Of a DNA stretch of 45,086 nt, positions 1 through 6,277 are shown piece after piece. Under the pieces are notes generated by a model. It worked only from the letters and a program-made list of their open reading frames with translations. It was not told the origin of the DNA and did no database searches. Each line of letters opens with the position of its first letter. Within the stretch, counting starts at the first letter, position 1. Position numbers and translations under genes: made by a program. Source of the DNA: a virus; the IMG/VR virus record IMGVR_UViG_3300045282_000093, positions 1-45,086 of that record. One strand, given 5' to 3'.

Positions 1-127
1 TGGGGGAGAGGGATTGCCATGCCGAGGGCGGCGCCACCCGCATAGGCCGGATTATCCTTGATGCCTTGAACAAACGCGCCGGGGGCAGCGGCTACGGTTG
101 AGGGATTGGCTGCGGCCAGCTTCATAA
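1..127. repeat. 127-bp exact terminal overlap (first copy)
   Basis: Bases 1-127 are identical to 44960-45086. A repeat of exactly 127 nt, lying inside one continuous reading frame, is what an assembler using k=127 leaves when it closes a circle. I read it as the overlap of a circular or circularly permuted genome of 44,959 bp, not as a biological direct terminal repeat. The gene crossing the junction stays in frame when the ends are joined. Confidence 0.9.
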
Positions 128-275
128 GGAAGGGGAGGACACCGCTTCCAAGGGTCATTGGATCAAGCGGGATGGCATCCATTACCTCTTTGGGTACGAT
201 TGGTACAGAGGTGGGGATGGGTTGGAAGTCCTTGAATCCTTTGAAGAACTCCGAGAGGCGCGGGTCGAGGGGCAC
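1..275 (-). CDS. N-terminal part of the large unknown protein upstream of the terminase
   Basis: This is the first part of a gene split by the contig ends. Reading leftward, a GTG at 275-273 overlaps the TAG stop (277-275) of the preceding small gene as TAGTG, the junction type used repeatedly in this genome. The frame is open through base 1 and continues at 44959 down to 44116. The joined protein is 372 aa and starts MPLDPRLSEFFKGFKDF. I chose the GTG because the frame upstream of the internal ATGs (182, 158, 125) has ordinary coding character and the stop-start fits. I recognise no domain. Confidence 0.75.
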   Translation of the reverse strand, partial: MPLDPRLSEFFKGFKDFQPIPTSVPIVPKEVMDAIPLDPMTLGSGVLPFLMKLAAANPSTVAAAPGAFVQGIKDNPAYAGGAALGMAIPLP

Positions 276-472
276 TATTTGGCCTTCTTGCGGCGCTTGC
301 GCTTGGACATGCCTGCTTCCGAGAGGGAGATGGCTACGGCTTGGGCACGGTTCTTGACTAGGGGCCCGGAGGGGGAGCCACTATGGAGGGTGCTCTGCTT
401 GAACTTGTGCATCTCCTCGTGGACGCGCTCTTGGCGCTCTTTGCGGCTAGCATTCGGGCTCAAGCGTGGCAT
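275..472 (-). CDS. small basic protein, DUF6496-like
   Basis: A 65-aa protein with a central HKFKQSTLHSGS segment, then VKNRAQAVAISLSEAG and a lysine/arginine-rich tail. This matches the pattern of the small DUF6496 proteins found in phages and bacteria (H-x-F-K-x-G-x-L-x-S-G followed by a KQAIAIALSEA block). Function is unknown; the basic tail suggests nucleic-acid contact, which is inference. A GAGGAGG ribosome site sits just upstream of the ATG, inside the end of the preceding gene. Its stop overlaps the GTG of the next late gene. Confidence 0.75.
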   Translation of the reverse strand: MPRLSPNASRKERQERVHEEMHKFKQSTLHSGSPSGPLVKNRAQAVAISLSEAGMSKRKRRKKAK

Positions 473-635
473 CGTCTTCCTCCTCGCACTCGCGCTCTAG
501 CTCGAAGGCGGCGGTGGGCAGGACCCATAGGGTCATGTCTTCTCGGTACTCGGGGGCGAGGAGTTGGGGCTTGAATCCGAGGGTGTAGCGTTGGTGGAGG
601 AGGGGGATTCCTTGGGGGTCGAGGATTTCTGCCAT
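447..635 (-). CDS. small acidic-tailed late protein, unknown
   Basis: Starting at the ATG at 635, the product is 62 aa (MAEILDPQGIPLLHQRYTLG...) with an acidic C-terminus. The frame is also open upstream to an ATG at 725, but that stretch overlaps the better-supported gene ending at 533. The protein overlaps the DUF6496-like gene by 26 nt and carries that gene's ribosome site. I recognise no family. The ribosome site in front of the 635 start is weak (AGAGAG), so the start is uncertain. Confidence 0.5.
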   Translation of the reverse strand: MAEILDPQGIPLLHQRYTLGFKPQLLAPEYREDMTLWVLPTAAFELERECEEEDDATLEPEC

Positions 636-868
636 TGGACATCTCTCTGGTCGAGATAGGTGATACTGCGGACCAACGAGCGCGGGATTTTCATAATCCA
701 GCGGCAGGTGGAGTCGGCTGTACAACGCTCTGACGCTAATAGTACCACACGTTTATTGAGCTTGAGGAGCCAGCCCACGTCCTCTAGGAGGGGCAGGTTG
801 GACTCCGCCCGCTCGGGCGACCCATCGTAGTCTGTGTCGTGTTGGGCATCTTCCCACGTCACGATCAC
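533..868 (-). CDS. small late protein of the phage V-x-W-x-DA type, unknown
   Basis: From a GTG at 868 the protein begins MIVTWEDAQHD and contains GWLLKLNKRVVLLAS and IPRSLVRSITYL. This order (VTWxDA, a central VGxLxxxxxxxVxxA strand, IPRxxVRxI) resembles small phage proteins I have seen annotated as hypothetical. An upstream in-frame ATG at 928 would add 20 residues and overlap the previous gene by 50 nt. The last ~30 residues are Ser/Thr/Pro-rich and overlap the next gene in another frame, so the folded part probably ends near position 630. Confidence 0.6.
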   Translation of the reverse strand: MIVTWEDAQHDTDYDGSPERAESNLPLLEDVGWLLKLNKRVVLLASERCTADSTCRWIMKIPRSLVRSITYLDQRDVQWQKSSTPKESPSSTNATPSDSSPNSSPPSTEKT

Positions 869-878
869 TAGGGATAGC

Positions 879-1121
879 TCACTGACCTTTGCGGGCTGCT
901 TCTTCTTTAGCGGCTTCAACGAATCCATCGGCGAGCGCCCTTACGAGTTGGGGGAGGAGGCCGGAGTTGGGGTCGAGCCATCCACTGGTCCAACGGAGAC
1001 GCTCGGCGGGGTCGGTGATTCGGCTGTAGGACTCGGCGGCGCTGACAACGATGAATCCGACTTCGTGGCTGGCGGCGTAGAGGAGTTCGGTTCGGGTAGG
1101 GGAATTGCTGCTAGGTTCCAT
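879..1121 (-). CDS. small late protein, unknown
   Basis: 80 aa, starting MEPSSNSPTRTELLYAASHE, mostly helical in appearance, ending in an Ala/Glu/Lys-rich helix. A good CAGGAGG ribosome site lies about 10 nt upstream of the ATG, inside the preceding small-terminase-like gene. It overlaps the last 181 nt of that gene in a different frame. I recognise no family. Confidence 0.6.
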   Translation of the reverse strand: MEPSSNSPTRTELLYAASHEVGFIVVSAAESYSRITDPAERLRWTSGWLDPNSGLLPQLVRALADGFVEAAKEEAARKGQ

Positions 1122-1582
1122 GCTTCGTGGGCCTCCTGTGGCGTCACGGCGGTGAGGATGCGTACAACCCGAGACACTCGGGTGGGGCTGTCTAGTGGGG
1201 GCGGCGGGCCTAGGCTGGCGCCCGTGGACTTGTGCAACTCATCGAGGAACTTGAGGGCCGCTAGTTGGACTTGCTCGGTGCCGGTTTCGGCGAGGGTGCG
1301 GAGCCGCTCCATGCGGCCCTCAGGGGTGAGGGCGTTGAGTTCCTCTAGGGGGAGGAGTGAGGCTGAGGTGGGAGCTAGGCGGGCTGGGTCTTTGGGACCC
1401 TTTGGGCTTTTGCTAAGGCGGGCAAGTTGGAGTGCCCTAGTTTTACGGATTTCTACAATGCGGGCACGAACACTATTAGTGCCGACGCCTAGTTTGTCTG
1501 CGATTTTGTCTGGGTCGGGCTCGCCACCAGCGTCGAGAACTTCGCGGATGGCTTTGCCGATGCCCTTGTCAACCATTACCAT
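941..1582 (-). CDS. terS: probable small terminase subunit (DNA-binding)
   Basis: First gene of the leftward late unit; 213 aa. Residues ~5-45 look like a helix-turn-helix (IREVLDAGGEPDPDKIADKL then GTNSVRARIVEIRK), as expected for recognition of phage DNA during packaging. Residues ~85-130 (ERLRTLAETGTEQVQLAALK, FLDELHKSTG) match the helical repeat style of small terminases. The last ~60 residues are Ser/Pro/Thr-rich and overlap the next gene. An AGGAGG site sits 6-7 nt before ATG 1582. The large terminase is encoded further along the same unit. A generic HTH regulator is the alternative. Confidence 0.5.
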   Translation of the reverse strand: MVMVDKGIGKAIREVLDAGGEPDPDKIADKLGVGTNSVRARIVEIRKTRALQLARLSKSPKGPKDPARLAPTSASLLPLEELNALTPEGRMERLRTLAETGTEQVQLAALKFLDELHKSTGASLGPPPPLDSPTRVSRVVRILTAVTPQEAHEAWNLAAIPLPEPNSSTPPATKSDSSLSAPPSPTAESPTPPSVSVGPVDGSTPTPASSPNS

Positions 1583-1598
1583 TGGGCCTCCTGCGTGG

Positions 1599-1608
1599 AT
1601 TGTACCAC
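1599..1608 (-). promoter_or_regulatory. extended -10 element for the late unit
   Basis: On the minus strand the sequence reads GTGGTACAAT, an extended -10 (TGn-TACAAT) just upstream of the first late gene. No -35 hexamer is visible. The predicted start would fall close to the AGGAGG of the first gene, so that leader would be very short. The 11-mer GTGGTACAATC recurs at 1768-1758. Confidence 0.35.
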
Positions 1609-1719
1609 AAGGGTTACAACTACCCCCCTATTTTGCGGGAGGGGCTGAGGTACTTTTGCCGCCGCCCGATGGGGGGATCGCCCGCGCGCGCTAGAATTGC
1701 ACACGCGAAGCACGTTGCG

Positions 1720-1736
1720 TGCCAACGCCATTGGCA
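1720..1736. promoter_or_regulatory. inverted repeat, possible operator
   Basis: TGCCAA-CGCCA-TTGGCA: perfect 6-bp arms around a 5-bp spacer, the size of a dimeric repressor or activator site. The right arm is also the -24 element of the upstream sigma54-like match, so a bound protein could control it. Confidence 0.35.
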
Positions 1737-1747
1737 TGCCGCATGCT
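1731..1747 (+). promoter_or_regulatory. sigma54-like (-24/-12) promoter, copy 1
   Basis: TTGGCATGCCGCATGCT has the same orientation and the same 12-bp GG-GC spacing (1733-1734, 1745-1746), with ATGC in place of TTGC. It lies 49 bp upstream of the better match. Its left half overlaps the dyad at 1720-1736. Confidence 0.25.
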
Positions 1748-1757
1748 ACGGGCGCGC

Positions 1758-1768
1758 GATTGTACCAC
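1758..1768 (-). promoter_or_regulatory. second extended -10 element (same 11-mer)
   Basis: Minus strand GTGGTACAATC, identical to 1608-1598 and 160 bp further upstream of the late genes. Its predicted start (~1751) leaves a leader of normal length to the gene at 1582. No -35 is visible. Confidence 0.35.
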
Positions 1769-1779
1769 GCGAGGCCCTG

Positions 1780-1796
1780 TTGGCATAGTTCTTGCA
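1780..1796 (+). promoter_or_regulatory. sigma54-like (-24/-12) promoter, copy 2
   Basis: TTGGCATAGTTCTTGCA matches the RpoN consensus YTGGCACGRNNNTTGCW at nearly all positions. GG (1782-1783) and GC (1794-1795) are exactly 12 bp apart. It points into the early genes, with a predicted transcription start near 1807. An early phage unit driven by the host alternative sigma factor would be unusual, so this is a sequence match only. Confidence 0.4.
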
Positions 1797-2087
1797 ACGT
1801 GCGTCATGCGATGGAGATATGCGCTCGATCACGTTCCACGTTACGCGGCTCGGTATCACGCGCGCGATTTATATTCGCGCCCGCGACTGCCCAAGTGTTC
1901 ACCGCTCGGTCGCGCTGCCGCAAGCTGTTGCGCCACAGCGATTTAGCGATTTTGAATCTCCCCGAATCCGGCCGCATCGAAAGCACCGTTCGCGGCGATC
2001 CGGTCCGCGACCCGACATGCGACGCACGCAGCACCCCGGTTTAGTGCGTGAACCGGCCGGGGCGCGTCGCCTAGCAACGGAGGCACC

Positions 2088-2447
2088 ATGTCCGAGCAGA
2101 GCATCATGGACAAGTGCCTAGAGCAGGCGAAGCTATACGGGACTCGCGCTCCTGACCGTGAAGCCACGGTCATAGCACCCGACCCGCACGCCAGTCGCAT
2201 CAACGCGGCCCACAAGGCTGCGCTCCGTAGGGAGGCCGATACGCTTATCGGCAAGGTGCGACGTGCGTGGCGCCCCACAAGGCGCGACCGCATCGCCAAG
2301 GCATCTAGGCCGAAGTCCGCGCCGATCCTCGCTCCTGAGGCAACGTTGGAAGTCTGGAGCGAACCTGCGCGCATCGTCGCATCCATCACGCTTCACGATG
2401 CCCGCGTGTATCCCGCCCTAGTGTACAAGCCCGGCTTCGGAGGCTAG
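2088..2447 (+). CDS. first early protein, unknown, basic
   Basis: 119 aa, first gene of the rightward unit, with a CGGAGG site 5-7 nt before the ATG. The centre is rich in Arg/Lys (KVRRAWRPTRRDRIAK), suggesting nucleic-acid or acidic-partner binding. I recognise no domain. Position next to the early promoter region is typical of host-takeover or anti-defence proteins, but that is only context. Confidence 0.65.
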   Translation: MSEQSIMDKCLEQAKLYGTRAPDREATVIAPDPHASRINAAHKAALRREADTLIGKVRRAWRPTRRDRIAKASRPKSAPILAPEATLEVWSEPARIVASITLHDARVYPALVYKPGFGG

Positions 2448-2452
2448 CACCC

Positions 2453-2545
2453 ATGTGGTTCCTACGCTTCATCGCGTGGGCCGCCAGCATCGCGGTCCTA
2501 TTCATCCTCGCACAAGCACTCATCAACCACATCACCAAGCAATAA
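2453..2545 (+). CDS. single-pass membrane micropeptide
   Basis: 30 aa, MWFLRFIAWAASIAVLFILA then QALINHITKQ: almost entirely one hydrophobic helix. It starts 5 nt after the previous stop. No strong ribosome site is visible; translation may be coupled. One of at least five such peptides in the early unit. Confidence 0.5.
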   Translation: MWFLRFIAWAASIAVLFILAQALINHITKQ

Positions 2546-2576
2546 CCCTCAACCCCACGAAGGGAGGTGAAACACA

Positions 2577-2756
2577 ATGGAAATCTCCATCGACATGGTG
2601 GACGGCAAGCCCACGCTCTACCTCAAGCAGACCCTCGACACCACGGGACGCCTGAGCAGCACGGGCAAGAGTACCATTCACGGCGGTACGGGCGGCTTCA
2701 CCCGAGTCGGCGACTACAAGGTCGCCGTCAACGTCATCAAGGACGCGCAGAAGTAA
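2577..2756 (+). CDS. small early protein, unknown
   Basis: 59 aa (MEISIDMVDGKPTLYLKQTL...), with beta-strand-like alternation and a Gly/Thr-rich middle. The ribosome site AGGGAGGTGA is near-perfect and well spaced, so it is probably strongly translated. No family recognised. Confidence 0.7.
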   Translation: MEISIDMVDGKPTLYLKQTLDTTGRLSSTGKSTIHGGTGGFTRVGDYKVAVNVIKDAQK

Positions 2757-2764
2757 GGACTCCC

Positions 2765-2869
2765 ATGTACCTCAACTGGATGATAACCGGCCCCTGCTGG
2801 GGTTGGTTAAGCAAACGTTGGAGCAGTGATGCGTGGATTGACCCGCATCGCTGGCATCACTGGCTCTAG
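2765..2869 (+). CDS. tryptophan-rich micropeptide
   Basis: 34 aa, MYLNWMITGPCWGWLSKRWS then SDAWIDPHRWHHWL: seven Trp in 34 residues. An AAGGA site precedes the ATG by a suitable distance. The composition suggests an interface- or membrane-bound peptide; function unknown. Confidence 0.45.
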   Translation: MYLNWMITGPCWGWLSKRWSSDAWIDPHRWHHWL

Positions 2870-2899
2870 TTCACCTGACGATGGCCTGATGGGCCGAAA

Positions 2900-2963
2900 C
2901 CCCACGACGCGCCTTCAAGCGCACCCAATAGCAAAGCTAACAAGGCTCAGGGTGCCGTGGGGT
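2900..2963 (+). other. dyad in the gap before the next gene
   Basis: CCCCACG (2900-2906) pairs with CGTGGGG (2957-2963) around a ~50-nt loop, in the 132-nt gap 2870-3001. No T tract follows, so it is not a typical terminator. Confidence 0.3.
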
Positions 2964-3001
2964 CGTGAACGAGCACTCGCACACGAAGGGAGGTGACACC
3001 A

Positions 3002-3262
3002 ATGAAACTCCGCCTCATCGAGATGTATCTGTGCCCTTGCTGCAACGCCGAGATCAAGTTGCTGTTCAAGGACTCGTACCACACCGACCGCAAGCTCGAA
3101 ACCTACCGGCACGCATCCTACGATGCCACGCCCGATGGGTGCAAGCTCGCAGCGCAGCACGCTGAGAACTGGCTCCTCATGGGCATCCTGCCCGACGACA
3201 CCGCCGACCGGAACCAACCCAACGGTGGCGACTACACCACCCAAGCGGGGCGCACCAAGTGA
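3002..3262 (+). CDS. small zinc-ribbon-like protein
   Basis: 86 aa from the ATG preceded by AAGGGAGGTGA. The N-terminus MKLRLIEMYLCPCCNAEIKL has a CPCC knuckle, likely half of a zinc site, with Cys49 and His residues further on. An in-frame ATG 9 nt upstream is disfavoured because it would lie on the ribosome site. Function unknown. Confidence 0.65.
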   Translation: MKLRLIEMYLCPCCNAEIKLLFKDSYHTDRKLETYRHASYDATPDGCKLAAQHAENWLLMGILPDDTADRNQPNGGDYTTQAGRTK

Positions 3263-3399
3263 TCGAGAACGCCGACAGGTTGTACTGGTGCATCATGCGA
3301 GGGATGTGGAAGTGCCTCAGCCGCAAGGACCAGCGTAGGTGGGCCAAGGATGCGCTCTACCTCACGCTCCGTGACTTCAACCCAAGGAGGCCCGCATAA
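3259..3399 (+). CDS. small early protein, unknown
   Basis: 46 aa from a GTG overlapping the previous TGA (GTGA). It reads MIENADRLYWCIMRGMWKCL followed by an Arg/Lys/Trp-rich stretch. The stop-start overlap and open frame support it. No family recognised. Confidence 0.5.
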   Translation: MIENADRLYWCIMRGMWKCLSRKDQRRWAKDALYLTLRDFNPRRPA

Positions 3400-3695
3400 C
3401 ACCTTGACCGGCCCCCAAGCTCCAATCCACGTCCTCAATGAGCCTAATTGGCGAGGGTGGGCGGGGCTTGGGAGCCACTCCTGTGTTTGTTGATTTGTAA
3501 TCAATATGCCCATAGCTTTGTGACGGTCCCCTTGTCAGGCTAAGTTAGGAGGCGGAATCAAGGCCAAATCCTATGCCGTCACAGTTCATAGCCCCACCCA
3601 ATGCGGGTCGCGCCCTCTAGGGGCGTAGCGTACACGCGAGAGGCGCAGCGCAACGCACGGTAGCTGACCGCAGGGGCTACATTGTTTCACTGTTT

Positions 3696-3766
3696 GGCCG
3701 CTCGTGGTGGGCTGTGAGCATTGCCGGGGCACAATACTAGCCCCGGTGCCAGCCCCCCGAGCGGTC
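3696..3766 (+). ncRNA. stem element 1 (inverted pair of the genome-wide 12-mer)
   Basis: A 71-nt element that folds as one long stem: GGCCGCTCG/CGAGCGGTC (9 bp, one G-T), then GGGCTG/CAGCCC (6 bp), then CCGGGGC/GCCCCGG (7 bp) with a 9-nt loop. A second element with the same outer design lies at 8079-8146. The right arm is an exact copy, and the left arm a one-mismatch inverted copy, of the dispersed word CCCC[CA]CGAG[CA]GG, so it could equally be a paired protein-binding site in DNA. Confidence 0.45.
3753..3764 (+). repeat. dispersed 12-mer CCCC[CA]CGAG[CA]GG (one of 12 exact copies)
   Basis: Exact copies, plus strand: 3753-3764, 5767-5778, 8133-8144, 11777-11788, 14256-14267, 28596-28607, 39867-39878. 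Minus strand: 13654-13665, 18235-18246, 32685-32696, 33234-33245, 43327-43338. One-mismatch copies include 3698-3709(-), ~5131, ~9209, ~10860, ~11849(-), ~31730(-), ~38953(-) and ~40430. By hand, fewer than one exact copy is expected in 90 kb of both strands at this GC content. Copies fall both in gaps and inside genes in different reading frames. Function unknown. Confidence 0.7.
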
Positions 3767-3870
3767 TACTTGTTGCGTAGCGGTCTGTGCCCACGCACGG
3801 TAAAGCCCACAAGTGAGGTTGTGGCGCCGCTACCTAGTACAACCCACAGCGTACAACCACTGGAGGCCCC

Positions 3871-4086
3871 ATGAAGTCCACAGCCCTAATTGACCTCGAC
3901 TCCCTTCTGGGGCCAGTCGATACCGGCCCCCCACAGAAGTGGATACATATAACGGCACATAGAACAGCGGGGCCCACGACAGCATTTTGTGGTGCTATCG
4001 TCAGGAACGCTAGTAGCCCCTACGGAACACTTCCCGGCCGCCGCTGTCCCGACTGTGAGCGTATCCGAAAGGCGCGGCTCGGATGA
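3871..4086 (+). CDS. small zinc-ribbon-like protein
   Basis: 71 aa with a C-terminal CPDCERIRKARLG and an earlier FCG, together resembling a small Cys-rich treble-clef or ribbon. CTGGAGG lies upstream of the ATG. It overlaps the next gene by 4 nt (ATGA). Function unknown. Confidence 0.6.
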   Translation: MKSTALIDLDSLLGPVDTGPPQKWIHITAHRTAGPTTAFCGAIVRNASSPYGTLPGRRCPDCERIRKARLG

Positions 4087-4736
4087 CACGCGCCGAAGTC
4101 ATAGCACTCCTCGACCCCATACCCGCCGACCGCGACAGGTATAGCAAACGCGGCGCAGCACTCGACGCCGCGGGCTTCACCTACCTCGGCGCTGGTGTAA
4201 TCAAGCGCGCATGGAAGTCCCCCTGTGGCACCTACGTAGTCCGCCTCCACAACACCAACCTTGATGGCTCTCCCACCAACGGAGCCTGCGAAGAACGCAA
4301 CTACAACGACGCACCTCCCAAGGTGTGGCCCTACTTCCTACAAGTAGAACAACACACCGGCTACCAACTCCAAGCCTTCGCCACACCCGGCAAGACCTGT
4401 GCTCAATCTGGCTGCGATGGCTACCCTGACGGTGTGGTTGATAGCCATCCACAGAACCACATCCACGACACCGAAGGCCGGCCAATCTACTTCGACTACG
4501 GCCACCCCAACGCAATCAAGGCCGACAACCCCGGCGCCTACTGGAACAAGCATCCCGACCCGGCCGCACCGGCCGAAGCCCCCGCGCCGCCCCTCGGGGA
4601 GCCGATTGGCAACGGCGACCCAATGCTCACAGAGAAACTAGCCCAACAACAGGCCGTAAATGACATTTACGTCGAAAACCTGAACAGGATGATTGGATTG
4701 GCCGCAGTTCCCGTAGCAGAAGCACAACCGCAGTAA
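4083..4736 (+). CDS. unknown early protein, possible kinase-like fold
   Basis: 217 aa. Residues ~33-54 (YLGAGVIKRAWKSPCGTYVV) resemble the glycine-rich loop and beta3 strand of kinase-like folds. HIHDTEGRPIYFDYGH (~142-157) resembles the catalytic-loop-to-DYG segment. The lysine expected in beta3 appears as Arg (VVRL). The C-terminal ~60 residues are Pro/Ala-rich then helical. If kinase-like, it may be degenerate. This assignment is by eye only. It overlaps the preceding gene (ATGA). Confidence 0.4.
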   Translation: MTRAEVIALLDPIPADRDRYSKRGAALDAAGFTYLGAGVIKRAWKSPCGTYVVRLHNTNLDGSPTNGACEERNYNDAPPKVWPYFLQVEQHTGYQLQAFATPGKTCAQSGCDGYPDGVVDSHPQNHIHDTEGRPIYFDYGHPNAIKADNPGAYWNKHPDPAAPAEAPAPPLGEPIGNGDPMLTEKLAQQQAVNDIYVENLNRMIGLAAVPVAEAQPQ

Positions 4737-4756
4737 CCCCTAAGGAGGGACGCTAC

Positions 4757-5062
4757 ATGAACACCAAGAAGGCCATCCCCACCCGGACGTGCGAGGTCGG
4801 CAAGATCGACAGCTCCCCGGATGGCAACCCGGCAGGGTTCGGCCAGTACCGCATCGCCTTTTTCGAGCGCGATGTGGATGGTCACCCCACGGGCCACGCC
4901 TCCGCCGTCGAGCCGGTGAAGTCCGCCGCCGACCTCAACACCATCCTCGATGAGTGGGTGGACTCGGGCAAGCTCCCCTCCGGTGTCACGCTGGAGCAGG
5001 CGCGCGTCCGCACGTCCTCGCCCAGCCTCGCCGAGATGCTCGCCTCCCTCGGTGGCGAGTAA
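4757..5062 (+). CDS. early protein, unknown
   Basis: 101 aa (MNTKKAIPTRTCEVGKIDSS...), with a CTAAGGAGGG ribosome site 8 nt before the ATG. It looks like a small alpha/beta protein with an acidic second half (LNTILDEWVDSGKLP). No family recognised. Confidence 0.65.
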   Translation: MNTKKAIPTRTCEVGKIDSSPDGNPAGFGQYRIAFFERDVDGHPTGHASAVEPVKSAADLNTILDEWVDSGKLPSGVTLEQARVRTSSPSLAEMLASLGGE

Positions 5063-5080
5063 GCACACCCTCCACCCCAC

Positions 5081-5172
5081 GCCCAATAGGTTGGGCCACG
5101 GTGGTTGAGCAGTAGGGGCACAGGAGGGCTGCCCCCGAGAGGTAGGAAGCTACATCCTACTCTCAGCCCTCC
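5081..5172 (+). ncRNA. two tandem hairpins between early genes
   Basis: First hairpin: GCCCAA-TAGG-TTGGGC (5081-5096). Second: GGAGGGCT (5123-5130) with AGCCCTCC (5165-5172), enclosing GAGAGGTAGGA (5137-5147) with TCCTACTCTC (5155-5164) and a 7-nt loop; the helix has one bulged G and a C-rich internal bulge. No T tract follows, so it is more likely a processing, stability or regulatory element than a terminator. The left arm contains a one-mismatch copy of the dispersed 12-mer. Confidence 0.5.
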
Positions 5173-5205
5173 CCACCTTTCCACACCCCACAGGAGAACG
5201 CACCC

Positions 5206-5331
5206 ATGTGGTACTACACCGGAGTAGTTGTCTGCTGCATCCTCGGCCTCTACATCATTGGGGAAATCCTCTACCACATCCCCTACTGGATTTGCGCCTA
5301 CATCGACTGGATCGCCCGCGATGAAGAGTGA
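5206..5331 (+). CDS. membrane micropeptide
   Basis: 41 aa, MWYYTGVVVCCILGLYIIGE then ILYHIPYWICAYIDWIARDEE: one long hydrophobic segment with aromatic ends and an acidic tail. CAGGAG lies upstream. It overlaps the next gene's ATG by 11 nt. Confidence 0.55.
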   Translation: MWYYTGVVVCCILGLYIIGEILYHIPYWICAYIDWIARDEE

Positions 5332-5860
5332 ACACGAGGTATCCTACCTCTCCCCTCACCCCTACAACATCGTCAAGCAAGTGATACCCAACATCACCAT
5401 CGTGCCCGATAGGAAGGGCTCACACTACCGTTGTGAGCATGAGATACACACCCCCTATGCCTGTGTCGATGAGTTCCTAGTGATGCACCCCAATGATACC
5501 AACGACGCCTTCACTTGGTATCACGAAATGGCCCACTCTATCATGGGCGGTATGCGCCTCAAGTGTGGCACCTCCACCGCGTACTACCGCGAATGGTTCA
5601 ACAACCGTGTCACCATCGTAATGGGCTTCCGCCGCATCTTAAATCGCACGTTCTTACGCACTGAAGAAGCCGCTGCCGACCGCGTAGCACTCATGCTTGG
5701 CTGGAGCACACGCACCGAATCTAACGCCGCCACCAACCGTTTGGGCCCCGACTTCAGAGACTACGCCCCCACGAGCGGCCGATCCAAGCACTACGCCTTC
5801 GTACAGAGCATGCGTACCCTGAATTGGATACGCAAGAAGTTCCCCAACTACGCGATCTAA
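5321..5860 (+). CDS. HExxH metallopeptidase-fold protein (ArdC-C/zincin-like)
   Basis: 179 aa. FTWYHEMAHSIMGG (~64-77) carries the HExxH zinc motif (H68, E69, H72). A downstream TEEAAADRVALMLG (E115/E116) supplies a candidate third ligand, the arrangement seen in the zincin domain of ArdC-type antirestriction proteins and related M78-like peptidases. The ArdC N-terminal ssDNA-binding domain is absent. ATG 5321 fits the overlap with the preceding micropeptide. A role against host restriction or another defence is inference from family resemblance and early position. Confidence 0.55.
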   Translation: MKSEHEVSYLSPHPYNIVKQVIPNITIVPDRKGSHYRCEHEIHTPYACVDEFLVMHPNDTNDAFTWYHEMAHSIMGGMRLKCGTSTAYYREWFNNRVTIVMGFRRILNRTFLRTEEAAADRVALMLGWSTRTESNAATNRLGPDFRDYAPTSGRSKHYAFVQSMRTLNWIRKKFPNYAI

Positions 5861-5876
5861 GGGAGGTGATACAACA

Positions 5877-6242
5877 ATGCGTGACTACACTATCAAACCC
5901 CTCACTCTCGACGAGGCCAAGGCCGGTGTTGCCGCCCTCATTCTCAAGTACCCCGACAACATCAACCCCATGATTGGCAAGGCCTGTGTTTACGACGACG
6001 GAAAAGGGCGCCACTGCATCATTGGACAACTCCTCACCGAACTCGGCGCTCCCCTCCCACTCGAAAACGGCATGGCTGACCGAGTTTGTACGGGCTATTA
6101 CGAATCGAACGGACCCCGTACCATGACCGACGAAGCGGCCGAGTGGTGCTCCGAGGTCCAGAGGCGCGCTGATGGATACAGCGCCACAAACCCCGGCGTG
6201 AGTAATCCTGTGAAGTGGGGCACCATCAAACTGCCTGCGTAG
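5877..6242 (+). CDS. early protein of the C-x(10)-C-I-I-G type, unknown
   Basis: 121 aa. KACVYDDGKGRHCIIGQLLT resembles a segment common in small phage proteins where Cys, Asp-Gly and CIIG/CxxG occur together. A perfect GGGAGGTGA ribosome site precedes the ATG. Function unknown. Confidence 0.65.
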   Translation: MRDYTIKPLTLDEAKAGVAALILKYPDNINPMIGKACVYDDGKGRHCIIGQLLTELGAPLPLENGMADRVCTGYYESNGPRTMTDEAAEWCSEVQRRADGYSATNPGVSNPVKWGTIKLPA

Positions 6243-6277
6243 CAGCCCCCATACCACGCGGAGGGAGGTGACAATAA

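Larger units (their letters stand above)
1583..2087. promoter_or_regulatory. divergent control region between late and early units
   Basis: About 505 bp without a convincing gene, separating the leftward late unit (start 1582) from the rightward early unit (start 2088). It is rich in CpG and dyads: an inverted repeat at 1720-1736, GCGCGA/TCGCGC around an AT-rich centre (TTTATAT) at 1862-1880, two tandem sigma54-like promoter matches and two copies of the 11-mer GATTGTACCAC (1598-1608, 1758-1768). It is the only place from which both units could start, and an origin of replication here is possible but unproven. Confidence 0.7.
3400..3870 (+). other. 471-nt non-coding, highly structured gap
   Basis: I see no gene here. 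It holds several dyads: CCCAAGC/GCTTGGG (3414-3420/3466-3472, with CCAAT/ATTGG inside); TGTGACGG/CCGTCACA (3519-3526/3576-3583); CGCCC-TCTAG-GGGCG near 3611-3625; and the long element at 3696-3766. The 10-mer ACGCACGGTA occurs at about 3653 and 3793. It may encode one or more small RNAs or a long leader for the gene at 3871. Confidence 0.5.

Noticed and set aside
1-127. Direct terminal repeat as a T7-like packaging end
   Set aside because: The length is exactly 127 nt and it lies inside one gene, which fits an assembler k-mer overlap better than a biological terminal repeat.
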